Shown: one piece after another, positions 1 through 7,373 of the stretch
How the letters are laid out: the number at the start of each line of letters is the position of its first letter
Numbering within the stretch: the first letter of the stretch is position 1
Assembly: GCF_003315175.1 (NCBI RefSeq)
Contig: NZ_QNRQ01000015.1
Location: 1-64,000 of the forward strand
Origin: Eoetvoesiella caeni
GTDB taxonomy: Bacteria > Pseudomonadota > Gammaproteobacteria > Burkholderiales > Burkholderiaceae_B
Length of the DNA stretch: 64,000 nucleotides
Direction of reading: 5' to 3'
Notes under the pieces: model-generated
What the model saw: the letters and a program-made list of their open reading frames with translations, nothing else
Databases searched by the model: none
Told to the model about the DNA's origin: nothing
Position numbers and translations under genes: made by a program

Positions 1-45
1 CGCGCGTTCACGTACCTCAGGGGAAAACTTATTGTTCTTGCTCAT
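1..45 (-). CDS. IS3-family transposase OrfA, N-terminal 15 codons only
   Basis: Reading leftwards from the ATG at 43-45 gives MSKNNKFSPEVRERA, the start of an IS3-family OrfA (helix-turn-helix, Tnp_1/IS3-type) transposase. The gene runs off the left edge, so integrity, frameshift site and OrfB cannot be assessed. OrfA would bind the element's terminal repeats and, through programmed frameshifting with OrfB, form the active transposase (family knowledge). Confidence 0.6.
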   Translation of the reverse strand, partial: MSKNNKFSPEVRERA

Positions 46-95
46 GGCTCCATTCTCTCAAGAAATGAAGCCTCCTCAAAACCCGGTGTGATTCA
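1..95 (-). mobile_element. IS3-family insertion sequence, terminal part
   Basis: The window opens inside an insertion sequence read on the minus strand. The outer end, read from position 95 leftwards, begins TGAATCACACCGGG, which has the TG start typical of IS3-family terminal inverted repeats. The transposase start codon lies 50 bp further in. The rest of the element, and therefore any target duplication, is outside the window. The IS3 family assignment rests on the transposase N-terminus; the subgroup is not determined. Confidence 0.6.
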
Positions 96-137
96 ACTAT
101 ATTACTTGCCACAACACTTAACTCAGGCACACGAACC

Positions 138-572
138 ATGATTTACTTTGTCCAGGGCGAGCAAACTCGACGTATAAAAATCGGTTTTACGACGGGTTTC
201 CTCCATAGTCGAATAAGAGCTCTTCAAACTGGGTCGCCAGACAGGTTGGTATTTATTGGCGCATGTCCCGGAAATAAAAAGACCGAAAATGAACTGCAAT
301 TCATGTTCAGAAAGTATCACTCCCACGGCGAATGGTTTCACGATTCTCCAGAGCTGAGTAACCATATCAAGAAATATTGTGTTCATGATATGGATGTAGC
401 GCACGACATCGACTCGCTCGTTTCTAATGAGGGAGAAGCCTATGAATTTCTGCTGACCCTTGATTACCAAGAAATAAAGAATCGGCACATATGCTACCTG
501 GTTAAAAAGCTTGAACAAAGTGATCTTTCTCGTCGCCAAGTAGCAACCCTCAAGCGCATGGGCAAGAACTGA
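138..572 (+). CDS. GIY-YIG nuclease-family protein (T5orf172/MUG113-like)
   Basis: A 144-residue protein. The N-terminal half has the pattern of the GIY-YIG subfamily known as T5orf172/MUG113: a first strand MIYFVQ, then RRIKIGFT, an Arg-bearing helix (SRIRALQTGSPDRL), a conserved E-L-x-F block and GEWF. The canonical GIY and YIG triplets are degenerate (IYF and KIG), as is usual in this subfamily. The C-terminal ~60 residues are not recognised. It lies 43 bp from an IS3-family end and just upstream of a toxin-antitoxin pair, so it is probably accessory DNA. The base composition is visibly more AT-rich than the core genes further right. Biochemical role unknown. Confidence 0.6.
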   Translation: MIYFVQGEQTRRIKIGFTTGFLHSRIRALQTGSPDRLVFIGACPGNKKTENELQFMFRKYHSHGEWFHDSPELSNHIKKYCVHDMDVAHDIDSLVSNEGEAYEFLLTLDYQEIKNRHICYLVKKLEQSDLSRRQVATLKRMGKN

Positions 573-875
573 AGTCGCGCTAAAGGCCGAACGGTTTCCG
601 AATAGAGCTACGTTCCAAAACAGCTTCAGCGAAGCTGACCGCTTTCTGACTATTGCGACGCTCCCCCTTGCATCACAAAGCAGTTGATATGCCGACAGTC
701 CTGTCCACCACTTCAGGCAATCCGGTTCCAAAAGAGCCGACGCGGCACGCTGCCGCGCAGCCTCGGCTATCTGTGTGCCAGCTCTTCGCGGTCAACGCCC
801 CCTCATCGGGTTGGGAAGATGCCCTAAGCCAGCTTACGGCTCCCTGCTCGTTTTTATTCATTGGGACGTTGGTCT
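573..875. other. Non-coding gap without recognisable gene
   Basis: About 300 bp between the GIY-YIG gene and the convergent VapC gene. No protein in any frame resembles a known family. The only structure seen is a perfect 7-bp inverted repeat, CGCGGCA/TGCCGCG (741-757, 3-nt loop), with no following T-run, so it is not a convincing terminator. Confidence 0.4.
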
Positions 876-1298
876 CTATCGTACCGCCCATGGATTGAGA
901 ATCGTCACCCCAGATGATTGAAAATCAGCCACGTTTCGCGTTACTAAAATCATGCCATGAACGAGTGCTGTTGCGGCAATCAAGCTATCCATAGCTGGAC
1001 CTGGGTCTGGTACATGAAGCGCTGCGCAACGCTGCGCGACTGCCGTATCAACCGGCAGGATGCGACCGGCGAAGGCTGGCAAAACATGGCTCTCGAGCCA
1101 GGTCCGAAAAATAGCACCTTGTGCGGAGTCGCGACGCTCAACCAGTAATACGCCGAGTTCTAGCTCCTGCACGGTGATTGCCGACAAGTAGAGATCTACG
1201 GCATCAACACTGTCGGCCCACTGCGCCACATTTTTATCGGCTCGGCCAAGGCGAATTTTGCGCAGCTCCGAGACCACATTGGTATCAAGAAGGAACAT
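876..1298 (-). CDS. vapC: PIN-domain ribonuclease toxin, VapC/FitB type
   Basis: A 140-residue PIN-domain protein, the usual size for VapC. It starts MFLLDTNVVSEL, giving the first acidic residue of the PIN active site. A mid-protein acidic residue (ITVQELELGVL) and the distal PAMDSLIAATAL and VTRNVADF blocks supply the other metal-binding acids. The ending VTILNPW is typical of FitB-like PIN proteins. Such toxins cleave tRNA or other RNA with Mg2+ and are neutralised by the upstream antitoxin (family knowledge). The ATG shares one base with the antitoxin stop (TGATG), so translation is coupled. Confidence 0.85.
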   Translation of the reverse strand: MFLLDTNVVSELRKIRLGRADKNVAQWADSVDAVDLYLSAITVQELELGVLLVERRDSAQGAIFRTWLESHVLPAFAGRILPVDTAVAQRCAALHVPDPGPAMDSLIAATALVHGMILVTRNVADFQSSGVTILNPWAVR

Positions 1299-1552
1299 CA
1301 GGAGAAGTCCACGGGTTTCGCAAGGTCACGCGAGCGAGGTGTCTCAAAATCAGCGTCAGCGATACCCGGCATTGCCAGCAAATCAGCAATCTTCTTGTGG
1401 CTTCCGGTAATACGCTGGTAAAGCTCGATGCTCATAAGCACATGAGCCGGCCGACCTCGATCAGTGATGAACACCGGCCCATTATTAGCGGCTCGCTTTG
1501 CCTCACTCGCCCCTTGGTTGAACTCGCGGCTTGATATGGTCGTGACAGTCAT
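1298..1552 (-). CDS. vapB: Phd/YefM-family antitoxin
   Basis: An 84-residue protein. The N-terminal half, ISSREFNQGASEAKRAA followed by VFITDRGRPAHVLMS, is the Phd/YefM DNA-binding fold. The C-terminal ~40 residues should wrap the PIN toxin. It is the first gene of the pair and shares its stop with the start of vapC. Such antitoxins, alone and more strongly with toxin, repress their own promoter. A perfect inverted repeat lies 25-46 bp upstream of the start (1577-1598), in the expected place. Confidence 0.85.
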   Translation of the reverse strand: MTVTTISSREFNQGASEAKRAANNGPVFITDRGRPAHVLMSIELYQRITGSHKKIADLLAMPGIADADFETPRSRDLAKPVDFS

Positions 1553-1576
1553 AGCGGCACCTCGGCGAACACGGAA

Positions 1577-1598
1577 AATGTAGACATGTTACTACATT
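1577..1598 (-). promoter_or_regulatory. Candidate autoregulatory operator of the vapBC pair
   Basis: A perfect inverted repeat, AATGTAG-N8-CTACATT, ends 24 bp upstream of the antitoxin start codon. Phd/YefM antitoxins bind palindromes overlapping their own promoter, so this is the most likely operator. The assignment is inferred from position and symmetry. Confidence 0.5.
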
Positions 1599-1694
1599 AA
1601 GTGCACCAGGCGCAAGCTCAGCAGCACCTTTCCGGTGGAGAATTGATGGTGAAAGCGCGTCACAAACACCGCATTAAATGCGGCGAATATGTTT

Positions 1695-1731
1695 GATAAT
1701 CGCCGTATCGTCTAGATAATCAAGACGATAC
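1695..1731. repeat. Interleaved direct and inverted repeat
   Basis: GATAATC occurs at 1695-1701 and 1715-1721 with a 20-bp period. An 8-bp perfect inverted repeat, GTATCGTC (1705-1712) and GACGATAC (1724-1731), overlaps the second copy. The two-turn spacing suggests a protein-binding site, but no binder is known. Confidence 0.4.
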
Positions 1732-2002
1732 TTACCTTTCCAGCCACTTCCCAGCCACAGAGTTCATCATGCATATAAATGTTATGCGCCGATGTAATAC
1801 TGACCCACTGAGGATGCGGATATCGTGCATCACCCTAGCAGAGCTTTTGACGACCGTTAATCAGGAGACTCGTTAATAAACTGGCTTAACTAATGACACA
1901 TACGAATTCACCAACAACACGATAACGGTACCCGAGCGTTGTCGTGGCAGTCTGGACCTGAGCTAGGCTCAGCGTATGGTTATGCTCGCCCAGTCGCGCG
2001 AC

Positions 2003-2031
2003 TTGACAACCAACACCAAATAGAACATCAT
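2003..2031 (+). promoter_or_regulatory. Candidate sigma70 promoter of the Rrf2 gene
   Basis: A perfect -35 box, TTGACA (2003-2008), is followed after 17 bp by the weak -10 box CATCAT (2026-2031). The start codon at 2039 lies only 7 bp beyond, so the transcript would be nearly leaderless or the true -10 differs. Rrf2 proteins often repress their own promoter at such sites. Confidence 0.35.
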
Positions 2032-2038
2032 AAGTTAC

Positions 2039-2485
2039 ATGAAACGTGATAGCCGTCTTTCATCCGTCCTGCACGCTTTGCTCCATATGGCCGAGCAAGA
2101 TGGGGCCATGACCTCCGACGCCTTGGCCCAGTGTCTAGGCACCAACCCGGTCGTCGTTCGACGCACGATGGCGTATTTACGAAAGGCGGGGCTGGTGACA
2201 TCGGATCGCGGCCATGCCGGCGGATGGCGCATCAACGCGGACCTGTCAACCATTACCCTTCGCCAGTTGCACGAGGCCCTAGGCGAACCAGCCATCTTTG
2301 CCATTGGCAACCGCAACGAGTCACCGGGCTGCCTGGTGGAGCAGTCCGTGAATGCAGCACTTGAAAATGCATTTGCCGACGCCGAGGCTCTGTTGCTGGC
2401 GCGGTTCTCGGAGATCACCCTCGCCGATCTGGCCGCTGATTTTGCACGGCGGCATGAGCAGAGCCGAAACGCAAAAAGGAATTGA
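2039..2485 (+). CDS. Rrf2-family transcriptional regulator (YwnA-like)
   Basis: A 148-residue winged-helix protein of typical Rrf2 length. The N-terminal helix-turn-helix includes VVRRTMAYLRKAGLVTS, followed by the wing GHAGGWRI. The three-cysteine Fe-S signature of IscR/NsrR is absent: only two scattered Cys are visible (CLGT and GCLVE). It therefore belongs with the cluster-free YwnA-like branch. In related genomes such regulators precede a thioredoxin-reductase-like flavoprotein and a SAM methyltransferase. Here the flavoprotein is reduced to a stub and the methyltransferase is intact, which supports the same ancestral operon. Confidence 0.85.
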   Translation: MKRDSRLSSVLHALLHMAEQDGAMTSDALAQCLGTNPVVVRRTMAYLRKAGLVTSDRGHAGGWRINADLSTITLRQLHEALGEPAIFAIGNRNESPGCLVEQSVNAALENAFADAEALLLARFSEITLADLAADFARRHEQSRNAKRN

Positions 2486-2487
2486 CC

Positions 2488-2655
2488 ATGTTCTATGATG
2501 TAATCGTTATCGAAGGCAGCTATGCGGGAATGGCCGCGGCCCTGCTGCTTGTCAGGGCCCGATGTCGGTCCACCAAGCCAGGCTGCCCGCCGAATGGGGC
2601 GATGGCCGGCATGCAACTGCACCGTTCGCTGGTGTGGCCTGACGCAAGCGTGTGA
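2488..2655 (+). pseudogene. Truncated FAD/NAD(P)-dependent oxidoreductase (thioredoxin-reductase-like) stub
   Basis: It starts 2 bp after the Rrf2 stop. The first ~23 codons read MFYDVIVIEGSYAGMAAALL, the N-terminal FAD-binding Rossmann segment of thioredoxin-reductase-like proteins, but the first Gly of the GGSYAG motif is Glu. After about residue 24 similarity stops, and the frame ends at codon 56, whereas intact proteins have about 300 residues. The next gene begins 12 bp further on. An internal deletion therefore seems to have removed most of the gene while keeping the operon order. Confidence 0.7.
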
Positions 2656-2667
2656 CGGGAAACCAGA

Positions 2668-3342
2668 ATGTCGCCCTTCTCTGATCCAAAGACCATCGAT
2701 TCCTACGCGAAAATGGCGGAACGCAATGTGCCCGGCCTGCACGATCTCCATCGGATGGTGGGTTTACTGCTTGCGGAGAAGGTGCCGGCCGATGGCCGCG
2801 TGCTCGTTTTGGGCGCTGGCGGCGGACTGGAACTGCGTGCCCTAGCCGGAATGCATCCAGGCTGGCACTTCGACGGCGTTGATCCTTCCACGCAGATGCT
2901 CGATCAAGCACGCATCACCGCGAGCGACTTCGCAGACCGCATCAGGCTTCACGAAGGCTATATCGAAGACGCGCCCGAAGGTCCTTTCGATGGTGCGACC
3001 TGCCTTCTGACGCTGCACTTCCTTGCGCAGGAAGAGCGGGCTCGCACTTTGAAAGAGTTATATCGGCGGCTCAAACCCGGCGCTCCTCTCGTGACCGTCC
3101 ACCACAGCTTCCCAAACGATGACGCGGGCAAAGACAAGTGGCTCGCGCGCTTCGCTGCCTATGCCGCAGCGTTTGAGATCGGCGGCGTGCAGCCCGGTCT
3201 GAATATCCAGGCCATGAAGGAGCGATTGCCTGTCCTTTCGCCCGAGCAGGACGTCTCGGCCCTGCACGAGGCGGGGTTCTCTCAGGTGGAACTTTACTAC
3301 GCCGCCTTTACATTCAAAGGCTGGGTGGCATACAGGAATTAG
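2668..3342 (+). CDS. Class I SAM-dependent methyltransferase
   Basis: A 224-residue protein. The Rossmann methyltransferase core shows motif I as VLVLGAGGGLELRAL and the acidic motif II as FDGVDPSTQML. FDGATCLLTLHFL corresponds to motif IV and RRLKPGAPLVTVH to motif V/VI. The overall layout resembles UbiE/CmoA-type small-molecule methyltransferases, but the substrate is unknown. It is the third gene of an Rrf2 / flavoprotein / methyltransferase operon whose middle gene is now a stub, so it may have lost its partner. Confidence 0.8.
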   Translation: MSPFSDPKTIDSYAKMAERNVPGLHDLHRMVGLLLAEKVPADGRVLVLGAGGGLELRALAGMHPGWHFDGVDPSTQMLDQARITASDFADRIRLHEGYIEDAPEGPFDGATCLLTLHFLAQEERARTLKELYRRLKPGAPLVTVHHSFPNDDAGKDKWLARFAAYAAAFEIGGVQPGLNIQAMKERLPVLSPEQDVSALHEAGFSQVELYYAAFTFKGWVAYRN

Positions 3343-3373
3343 CGGCACCACGCCAAATCAAAGCCCTACCCCA

Positions 3374-4342
3374 TTAATGTGCCGCGGGCTTTGCCGGCTG
3401 TTCCAGAACAATTTCCACACGCCGATTGCTTGCTCGGCCTTGCTCGGTGTTGTTACTGGCCAGAGCCCGGGTATCGGCATAGCCAATGGCGCTCAGGCGC
3501 GTGCTCTGTACGCCGTTGGCCACCAGGTATCGAACCACTCTGCCGGCCCGGGCGCCCGACAGCTCCCAATTGGAAGGATATTGCCCTCTGCGTATAGGCA
3601 AGGCGTCGGTATGGCCTTCGACGGTAATGGAATACTCGGTGCTTTTAAGTACGGGAAGGAGCTTCTGCAGAACTGCAAGGCCTTCCAGGCTAAGGTCGGC
3701 TTTGGCGGAGCTGTACAGGATCTCGCTGTTGATCCGAAAGCTGATGGATTCCTTCTTGCGGATGATCTCGATGTCGTCGCCTAGTTCGGGCAATGCCAGC
3801 AAGTCCATACCTTCCGTCGCCGGCTCGGGTGCGGCGGGCGTCGAAGCGATGGGTGCCGGCGCGCTTCCCGCAACTTCTATGACCTGCGACAAGACGGCAT
3901 CTGAGTCTGTCGCGGCCAGGAAGTAAGAGGGTGGATCGACGAAAGGAGTGGCTTGCTGGACATCTGGGTCGGCCAAGCTAGGCGCCGAGGTCGGCGGTCC
4001 CAACTCGGTATTCGCAACTACGGCCGGCAATGAGTCGTCTTCAAAGGACGCCGGGGTCAGTGAATCGATGGCAGGCGTAGCGTGCACCGGCGTCTCGGGC
4101 GCTGGAATAGCCTGAAGAACGTCGGGTGCGGGCTCGCCCGGCAATGAACCGTCATGAGCCGGTAGCTGGCTGGATGTCGCCAATGCAGGTGGCTGTTTGG
4201 TCGCCTGCCCCGATAAAGCCAGCATAACCACAAGCAGCACCAGCAACAAGGTAATCAAATCCAGGTAGTTTAATAACCAACCTTCGGTTTCTTCATCGGG
4301 CACCGGCTCGACATACCACTTGTTCTGATGCAGCACGCTCAT
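3374..4342 (-). CDS. MotB-like protein with OmpA/MotB peptidoglycan-binding domain
   Basis: A 322-residue inner-membrane protein. One N-terminal transmembrane helix (about residues 25-45) contains YLDLITLLLVLLV; its Asp matches the proton-accepting Asp of MotB/TolR-type stators. A long Ala/Pro/Thr-rich linker (about 50-180) leads to a C-terminal OmpA-like domain with ITVEGHTDALPI and LSGARAGRVVRYL, which anchors to peptidoglycan. The start overlaps the stop of the upstream MotA-like gene by 4 bp, so the two are co-translated. No flagellar or chemotaxis genes are adjacent. It may be a second flagellar stator or an ion-driven envelope motor of another kind. Confidence 0.75.
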   Translation of the reverse strand: MSVLHQNKWYVEPVPDEETEGWLLNYLDLITLLLVLLVVMLALSGQATKQPPALATSSQLPAHDGSLPGEPAPDVLQAIPAPETPVHATPAIDSLTPASFEDDSLPAVVANTELGPPTSAPSLADPDVQQATPFVDPPSYFLAATDSDAVLSQVIEVAGSAPAPIASTPAAPEPATEGMDLLALPELGDDIEIIRKKESISFRINSEILYSSAKADLSLEGLAVLQKLLPVLKSTEYSITVEGHTDALPIRRGQYPSNWELSGARAGRVVRYLVANGVQSTRLSAIGYADTRALASNNTEQGRASNRRVEIVLEQPAKPAAH

Positions 4343-5211
4343 GCTTGCCTGGTCTGCGACTTGGCCTTGGGCTTCGATCGGAGCCCTGCCCGCGCCATTC
4401 TTGCCGGCTGGGTCTGTTGCTGTTTGGCCCGCCTGCCCTGGTGGTCGTTGATGTCGTCTTCATGCTCTTCCATGAAGGAGTTCAGGGTCGCGCGCATTAA
4501 GGAAGGGCTACGTTTTTTGCACATCATGGAAATGCCTTGCATGATCATGCTCATGACGATCACGCGCTGTTCGGTGCGCCGTTCTAGCTTGACCGCCACA
4601 GGCTTCAGAAGCAAGTTGGCGAACAAAATACCGTAGAAGGTCGTCATCAAGGCCAGCGCCATCTGCTGGCCGATGGCGGCCATATCGCCGTCCCCCAGCA
4701 GGAAAAGCAGATTCACCAGCCCCACCAGCGTTCCCAGCATGCCGAACGCTGGCGCAAAGCCGGCCATTGTCCGAAACAGTTGCGCTTCCGCGCGCTCCCG
4801 GGCACGCAGCCGAGATACGCGCCATTGCATAAGATCAACGATGTCTTGTTCGGGCGCATTGTCGATAACCAACTGCACGCCGGTTTTAAGGAAGGGATTG
4901 GAAACGTTTTCCAATGCGCTCTCGACCTTGCGGATGTCGTCATTCATCCATAGCCGGGAAATGGAAATGAGGTCGTCGATATCCTGCTCGGTATGCAGAC
5001 GTTCGTTGCGCAGCACGGTTCCAATCAAGCGGAAGACGCGCAGCACTTCCCTAAGCGGATAACTGATGAAGGTTGCCGCCAGGGTGCCAATCACCACAAT
5101 GCCCAGGCTGGGCATGTCGACGAACGTGCTGGCGTCCTCGGCGGAAAAGACCAGCACCGCACCCAGCAGGAGCACGCTTGCGACGATACCAATAAGGGTA
5201 GAAGGATTCAT
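4339..5211 (-). CDS. MotA/TolQ/ExbB-type proton channel protein
   Basis: A 290-residue protein with the MotA arrangement. Two N-terminal transmembrane helices (about 5-23 and 34-52) are followed by a large cytoplasmic loop and two further helices around FAPAFGMLGTLVGLVNLLF and LMTTFYGILFANLL. The Pro in FAPAFG and the GTLVG turn are family hallmarks. The C-terminus is a basic, Gln/Arg/Lys-rich tail. With the downstream MotB-like protein it should form a proton-conducting stator complex. Confusion with PomA or ExbB cannot be excluded, but the co-encoded OmpA-domain protein favours the Mot type. Confidence 0.75.
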   Translation of the reverse strand: MNPSTLIGIVASVLLLGAVLVFSAEDASTFVDMPSLGIVVIGTLAATFISYPLREVLRVFRLIGTVLRNERLHTEQDIDDLISISRLWMNDDIRKVESALENVSNPFLKTGVQLVIDNAPEQDIVDLMQWRVSRLRARERAEAQLFRTMAGFAPAFGMLGTLVGLVNLLFLLGDGDMAAIGQQMALALMTTFYGILFANLLLKPVAVKLERRTEQRVIVMSMIMQGISMMCKKRSPSLMRATLNSFMEEHEDDINDHQGRRAKQQQTQPARMARAGLRSKPKAKSQTRQA

Positions 5212-5310
5212 AGGCCAGCATTATACGTGCCATCGTCCTGCGGCAAGGTAGTCGTTATCTGGCCTCGGTGAGGGGGTTGATATGCGCTTCTCGCAGGTAT
5301 GTGTGCAGCG

Positions 5311-6960
5311 CTACGGGCGCGCTATGGCGGTCCCACCATATACGGACGCGGCGTCGATCTTGACGTCTATTACCAATGGCCGCTTGCGGTCGCGCGCGGC
5401 CACAGCGGCCATCGCGGCCTGCAGTTCGGCGCTGCTGGTCACGGTCAACGCATTGCAGCCGAAAGCCTCGGCGATGCGTGCGAAATCACGCGACGGCAGC
5501 AGCGATATGCCCGGGTCCATGTTGTGCATGGTCAGGGCAATGTGCTCTGCGCCGTAGCTGCCATCGTTGGCGACGATCACCACCAGGTCCAGCTGCTCGG
5601 CCACGGCAGTGGCCAGTTCGCTAAGGCCGCTAAGCATGAAGCCGCCATCACCGGTTACAAGCAGGGTCGGCCGGTCTCCGGCCGCTCTGGCGGCGCCCAT
5701 GGCAGTGGCCTCGCCAAGACCGATGGAGGAGAAGCCGTTGCCGTCGACATAAGAGCGCGGATTCGGCACCGAAATCACGTTCCAGAACGCGAACATGAAA
5801 CGCCCGGAGCCGGTGACGAACACACGGTCCTTCGGCAGCGCCTCTTCCAGTGCGAAGGCCACCTCGTAAAGGTCGACGGTTCCGGCTGGCGTCGAACGCA
5901 CGAGTTTCTTCTGCGCGTTCTTGTGATAGGTCTTGAGTTCCTCGAGCAGGTGATCGCTGCGCGCGCCAGAGCCAGGGATCTCGGCTTCGTCCAACCACTT
6001 GACCATGGCATCGGCCGTCAAGCCAGGATCACCGACCAGGCCGACGGTCACTGGCGTCCAGCGTCCGAGTTCGCTCGCCAGCGGGTTGATCTGGATAATG
6101 CGCTTGCCGCGGGTCAGGCCCCGCTCTCCCGATGTGTATTTGTTCAGGCTGGCGCCAAACGCGATCAAGCAGTCGCTGCGGCCAATGACGTCCAGTGCCA
6201 CCTCATGGGCAACGGTTCCGGAGATACCGAGGTGGAATGGATCATCGTTAAAAAGACCTTTTCCACGCGCCGAGGTTGCCACTGGCGCCTCGATGCGACG
6301 CGCAAAACGCAATACTGCAGCCTCGGCTTCCGGGTCGTTCACCCCGCGCCCGGCGATAACGACCGGCAGGTGCGACGAGGCGATGATGCCGATGGCGTCG
6401 TCCATGTCCTTGCTGCTTGCAATGGCGCTGCGCGTCTCGGGCAGACGCAGGTAGGGTTTCTGGTATTCGACTTCCTGCCATTGGAACTCCACCGGCATGT
6501 TGAACACGATTGGTCGATGCTCGCAGTGCGCGCGATAAAACGCACGCGCCAAATCCTCGGCCACGGTTTCTGGGCCGCGCAGCATCTCGAAGCCTGCGCC
6601 CGTCTCTGCCACCAGCCCCGGCTGGTTTACGTTCTGGGCGTGTTCGCGGTCGATCACCGGGGTATCACCGACAAGCAGCACCATGGAGGTGCCTGCCTTG
6701 ACGCCTTCGACCAGCGCCGTGATGGTGTTCGTCAACCCGGGACCGTGGGTAACCGCAGCCACACCAACCTTCCCGGCCACACGCGCCCAACCTTGTGCCA
6801 TCAACACGGCACCGCCCTCATGAACTGCCGCTACATAATGCCCGTTGCAGTCACGGCGAAAGCTGTCGATGACGTACACACAACCGTCTCCAAGCACTCC
6901 AAACAGCTCCGTACAACCCAGGTCCGACAATCCGCGGGCAATGGCTTCATAGACTTTCAT
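5311..6960 (-). CDS. Thiamine-diphosphate-dependent enzyme, acetolactate-synthase-like
   Basis: A 549-residue ThDP enzyme with the full three-domain layout. The N-terminal pyrimidine-binding domain has catalytic Glu48 (AAVHEGGA), the middle Rossmann domain spans about 190-330, and the C-terminal pyrophosphate domain has the GDG...N motif (437-439 and Asn465). It resembles the catalytic subunit of acetolactate synthase and related 2-oxoacid lyases, but no small regulatory subunit (IlvN) or other ilv gene is nearby. A role in catabolism of a 2-oxoacid or sulfo-compound is as likely as branched-chain synthesis. It is monocistronic on the minus strand. Confidence 0.8.
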   Translation of the reverse strand: MKVYEAIARGLSDLGCTELFGVLGDGCVYVIDSFRRDCNGHYVAAVHEGGAVLMAQGWARVAGKVGVAAVTHGPGLTNTITALVEGVKAGTSMVLLVGDTPVIDREHAQNVNQPGLVAETGAGFEMLRGPETVAEDLARAFYRAHCEHRPIVFNMPVEFQWQEVEYQKPYLRLPETRSAIASSKDMDDAIGIIASSHLPVVIAGRGVNDPEAEAAVLRFARRIEAPVATSARGKGLFNDDPFHLGISGTVAHEVALDVIGRSDCLIAFGASLNKYTSGERGLTRGKRIIQINPLASELGRWTPVTVGLVGDPGLTADAMVKWLDEAEIPGSGARSDHLLEELKTYHKNAQKKLVRSTPAGTVDLYEVAFALEEALPKDRVFVTGSGRFMFAFWNVISVPNPRSYVDGNGFSSIGLGEATAMGAARAAGDRPTLLVTGDGGFMLSGLSELATAVAEQLDLVVIVANDGSYGAEHIALTMHNMDPGISLLPSRDFARIAEAFGCNALTVTSSAELQAAMAAVAARDRKRPLVIDVKIDAASVYGGTAIARP

Positions 6961-7020
6961 AATTGCTCCTCAATTATTCAAATTCAACCGAATCTGTTGG
7001 CGTCGCTCTACCTTGGTTAA

Positions 7021-7221
7021 AGTCTAAACCCCCTGCGGGATATTGTTACTATTGACCTTGCAGAGAACGTAAGTTCCCGTGCGAACGCGGAAGGTAGGCA
7101 AAGTGTGATATCCGAAATTCTGGCAGGCCGCAGAATGCCCAACACACGTCAGATTGCCGCCTTGGTCGAGCGCTTTCATATTAGCGCTGATGCGTTCATA
7201 GAACGTCGCGGCGCACATTAA
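7021..7221 (+). pseudogene. HigA-like antitoxin relic (C-terminal helix-turn-helix part)
   Basis: An open stretch without a start codon after the stop at 7018-7020. Its last ~35 codons, including SVISEILAGRRMP, NTRQIAALVERF and HISADAFI, match the recognition helix and C-terminus of HigA-type XRE antitoxins. The first ~28 codons are not recognisable. No HigB toxin is adjacent, so this is the decayed end of a toxin-antitoxin locus. Confidence 0.6.
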
Positions 7222-7229
7222 CCAATGTC

Positions 7230-7373
7230 ATGAACACCACACAAGAAACCATTGCCCTGTTCTTGCAACGCTGGACCAGCGAGAAAATGCACTTGCCGAT
7301 TGATGGCGCCGTAAGAGAGGCAATCGACAAACACCTTGAGACACTTCCGATTCTTTCATTGAAATCATGCTGA
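7230..7373 (+). CDS. Possible small protein upstream of the spermidine-synthase-like gene
   Basis: A 47-codon frame, ATG at 7230, stopping 4 bp inside the next gene, so the two would be translationally coupled. The residues (LFLQRWTSEKMHLPI, then an Ala/Glu-rich helix) match nothing I recognise. There is no clear ribosome binding site. It may instead be untranslated leader sequence. Confidence 0.25.
   Translation: MNTTQETIALFLQRWTSEKMHLPIDGAVREAIDKHLETLPILSLKSC

Larger units (their letters stand above)
1553..2038. other. Long intergenic region with nested repeats
   Basis: Nearly 490 bp without a recognisable gene between vapB and the Rrf2 gene. It contains the vapBC operator, a perfect 7-bp palindrome CCGCATT-A-AATGCGG (1669-1683), a direct repeat GATAATC (1695-1701 and 1715-1721), an inverted repeat GTATCGTC/GACGATAC (1705-1731), and a candidate promoter for the Rrf2 gene near its right end. 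It is AT-richer than the flanking genes. It probably includes remnants of mobile DNA, though none could be identified. Confidence 0.4.

Noticed and set aside
741-757. Perfect 7-bp hairpin CGCGGCA/TGCCGCG.
   Set aside because: No T-run and no gene end close by. Kept only as a note in the gap description.
893-926. GATTGAGAATC and GATTGAAAATC looked like terminal repeats of an IS21-type element.
   Set aside because: Both lie inside the vapC coding sequence (DFQSSGVTILNPW), which is sufficient to explain them.
1780-1830. The segment with ATACTGACCCACTGAGG seemed similar to some IS21-family ends.
   Set aside because: The match is short and from memory; no transposase or second end was found.
5299-7020. 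A 573-codon open frame on the plus strand.
   Set aside because: It is fully antisense to the ThDP enzyme and has an atypical composition (His/Gly/Arg-rich), with no recognisable domains.
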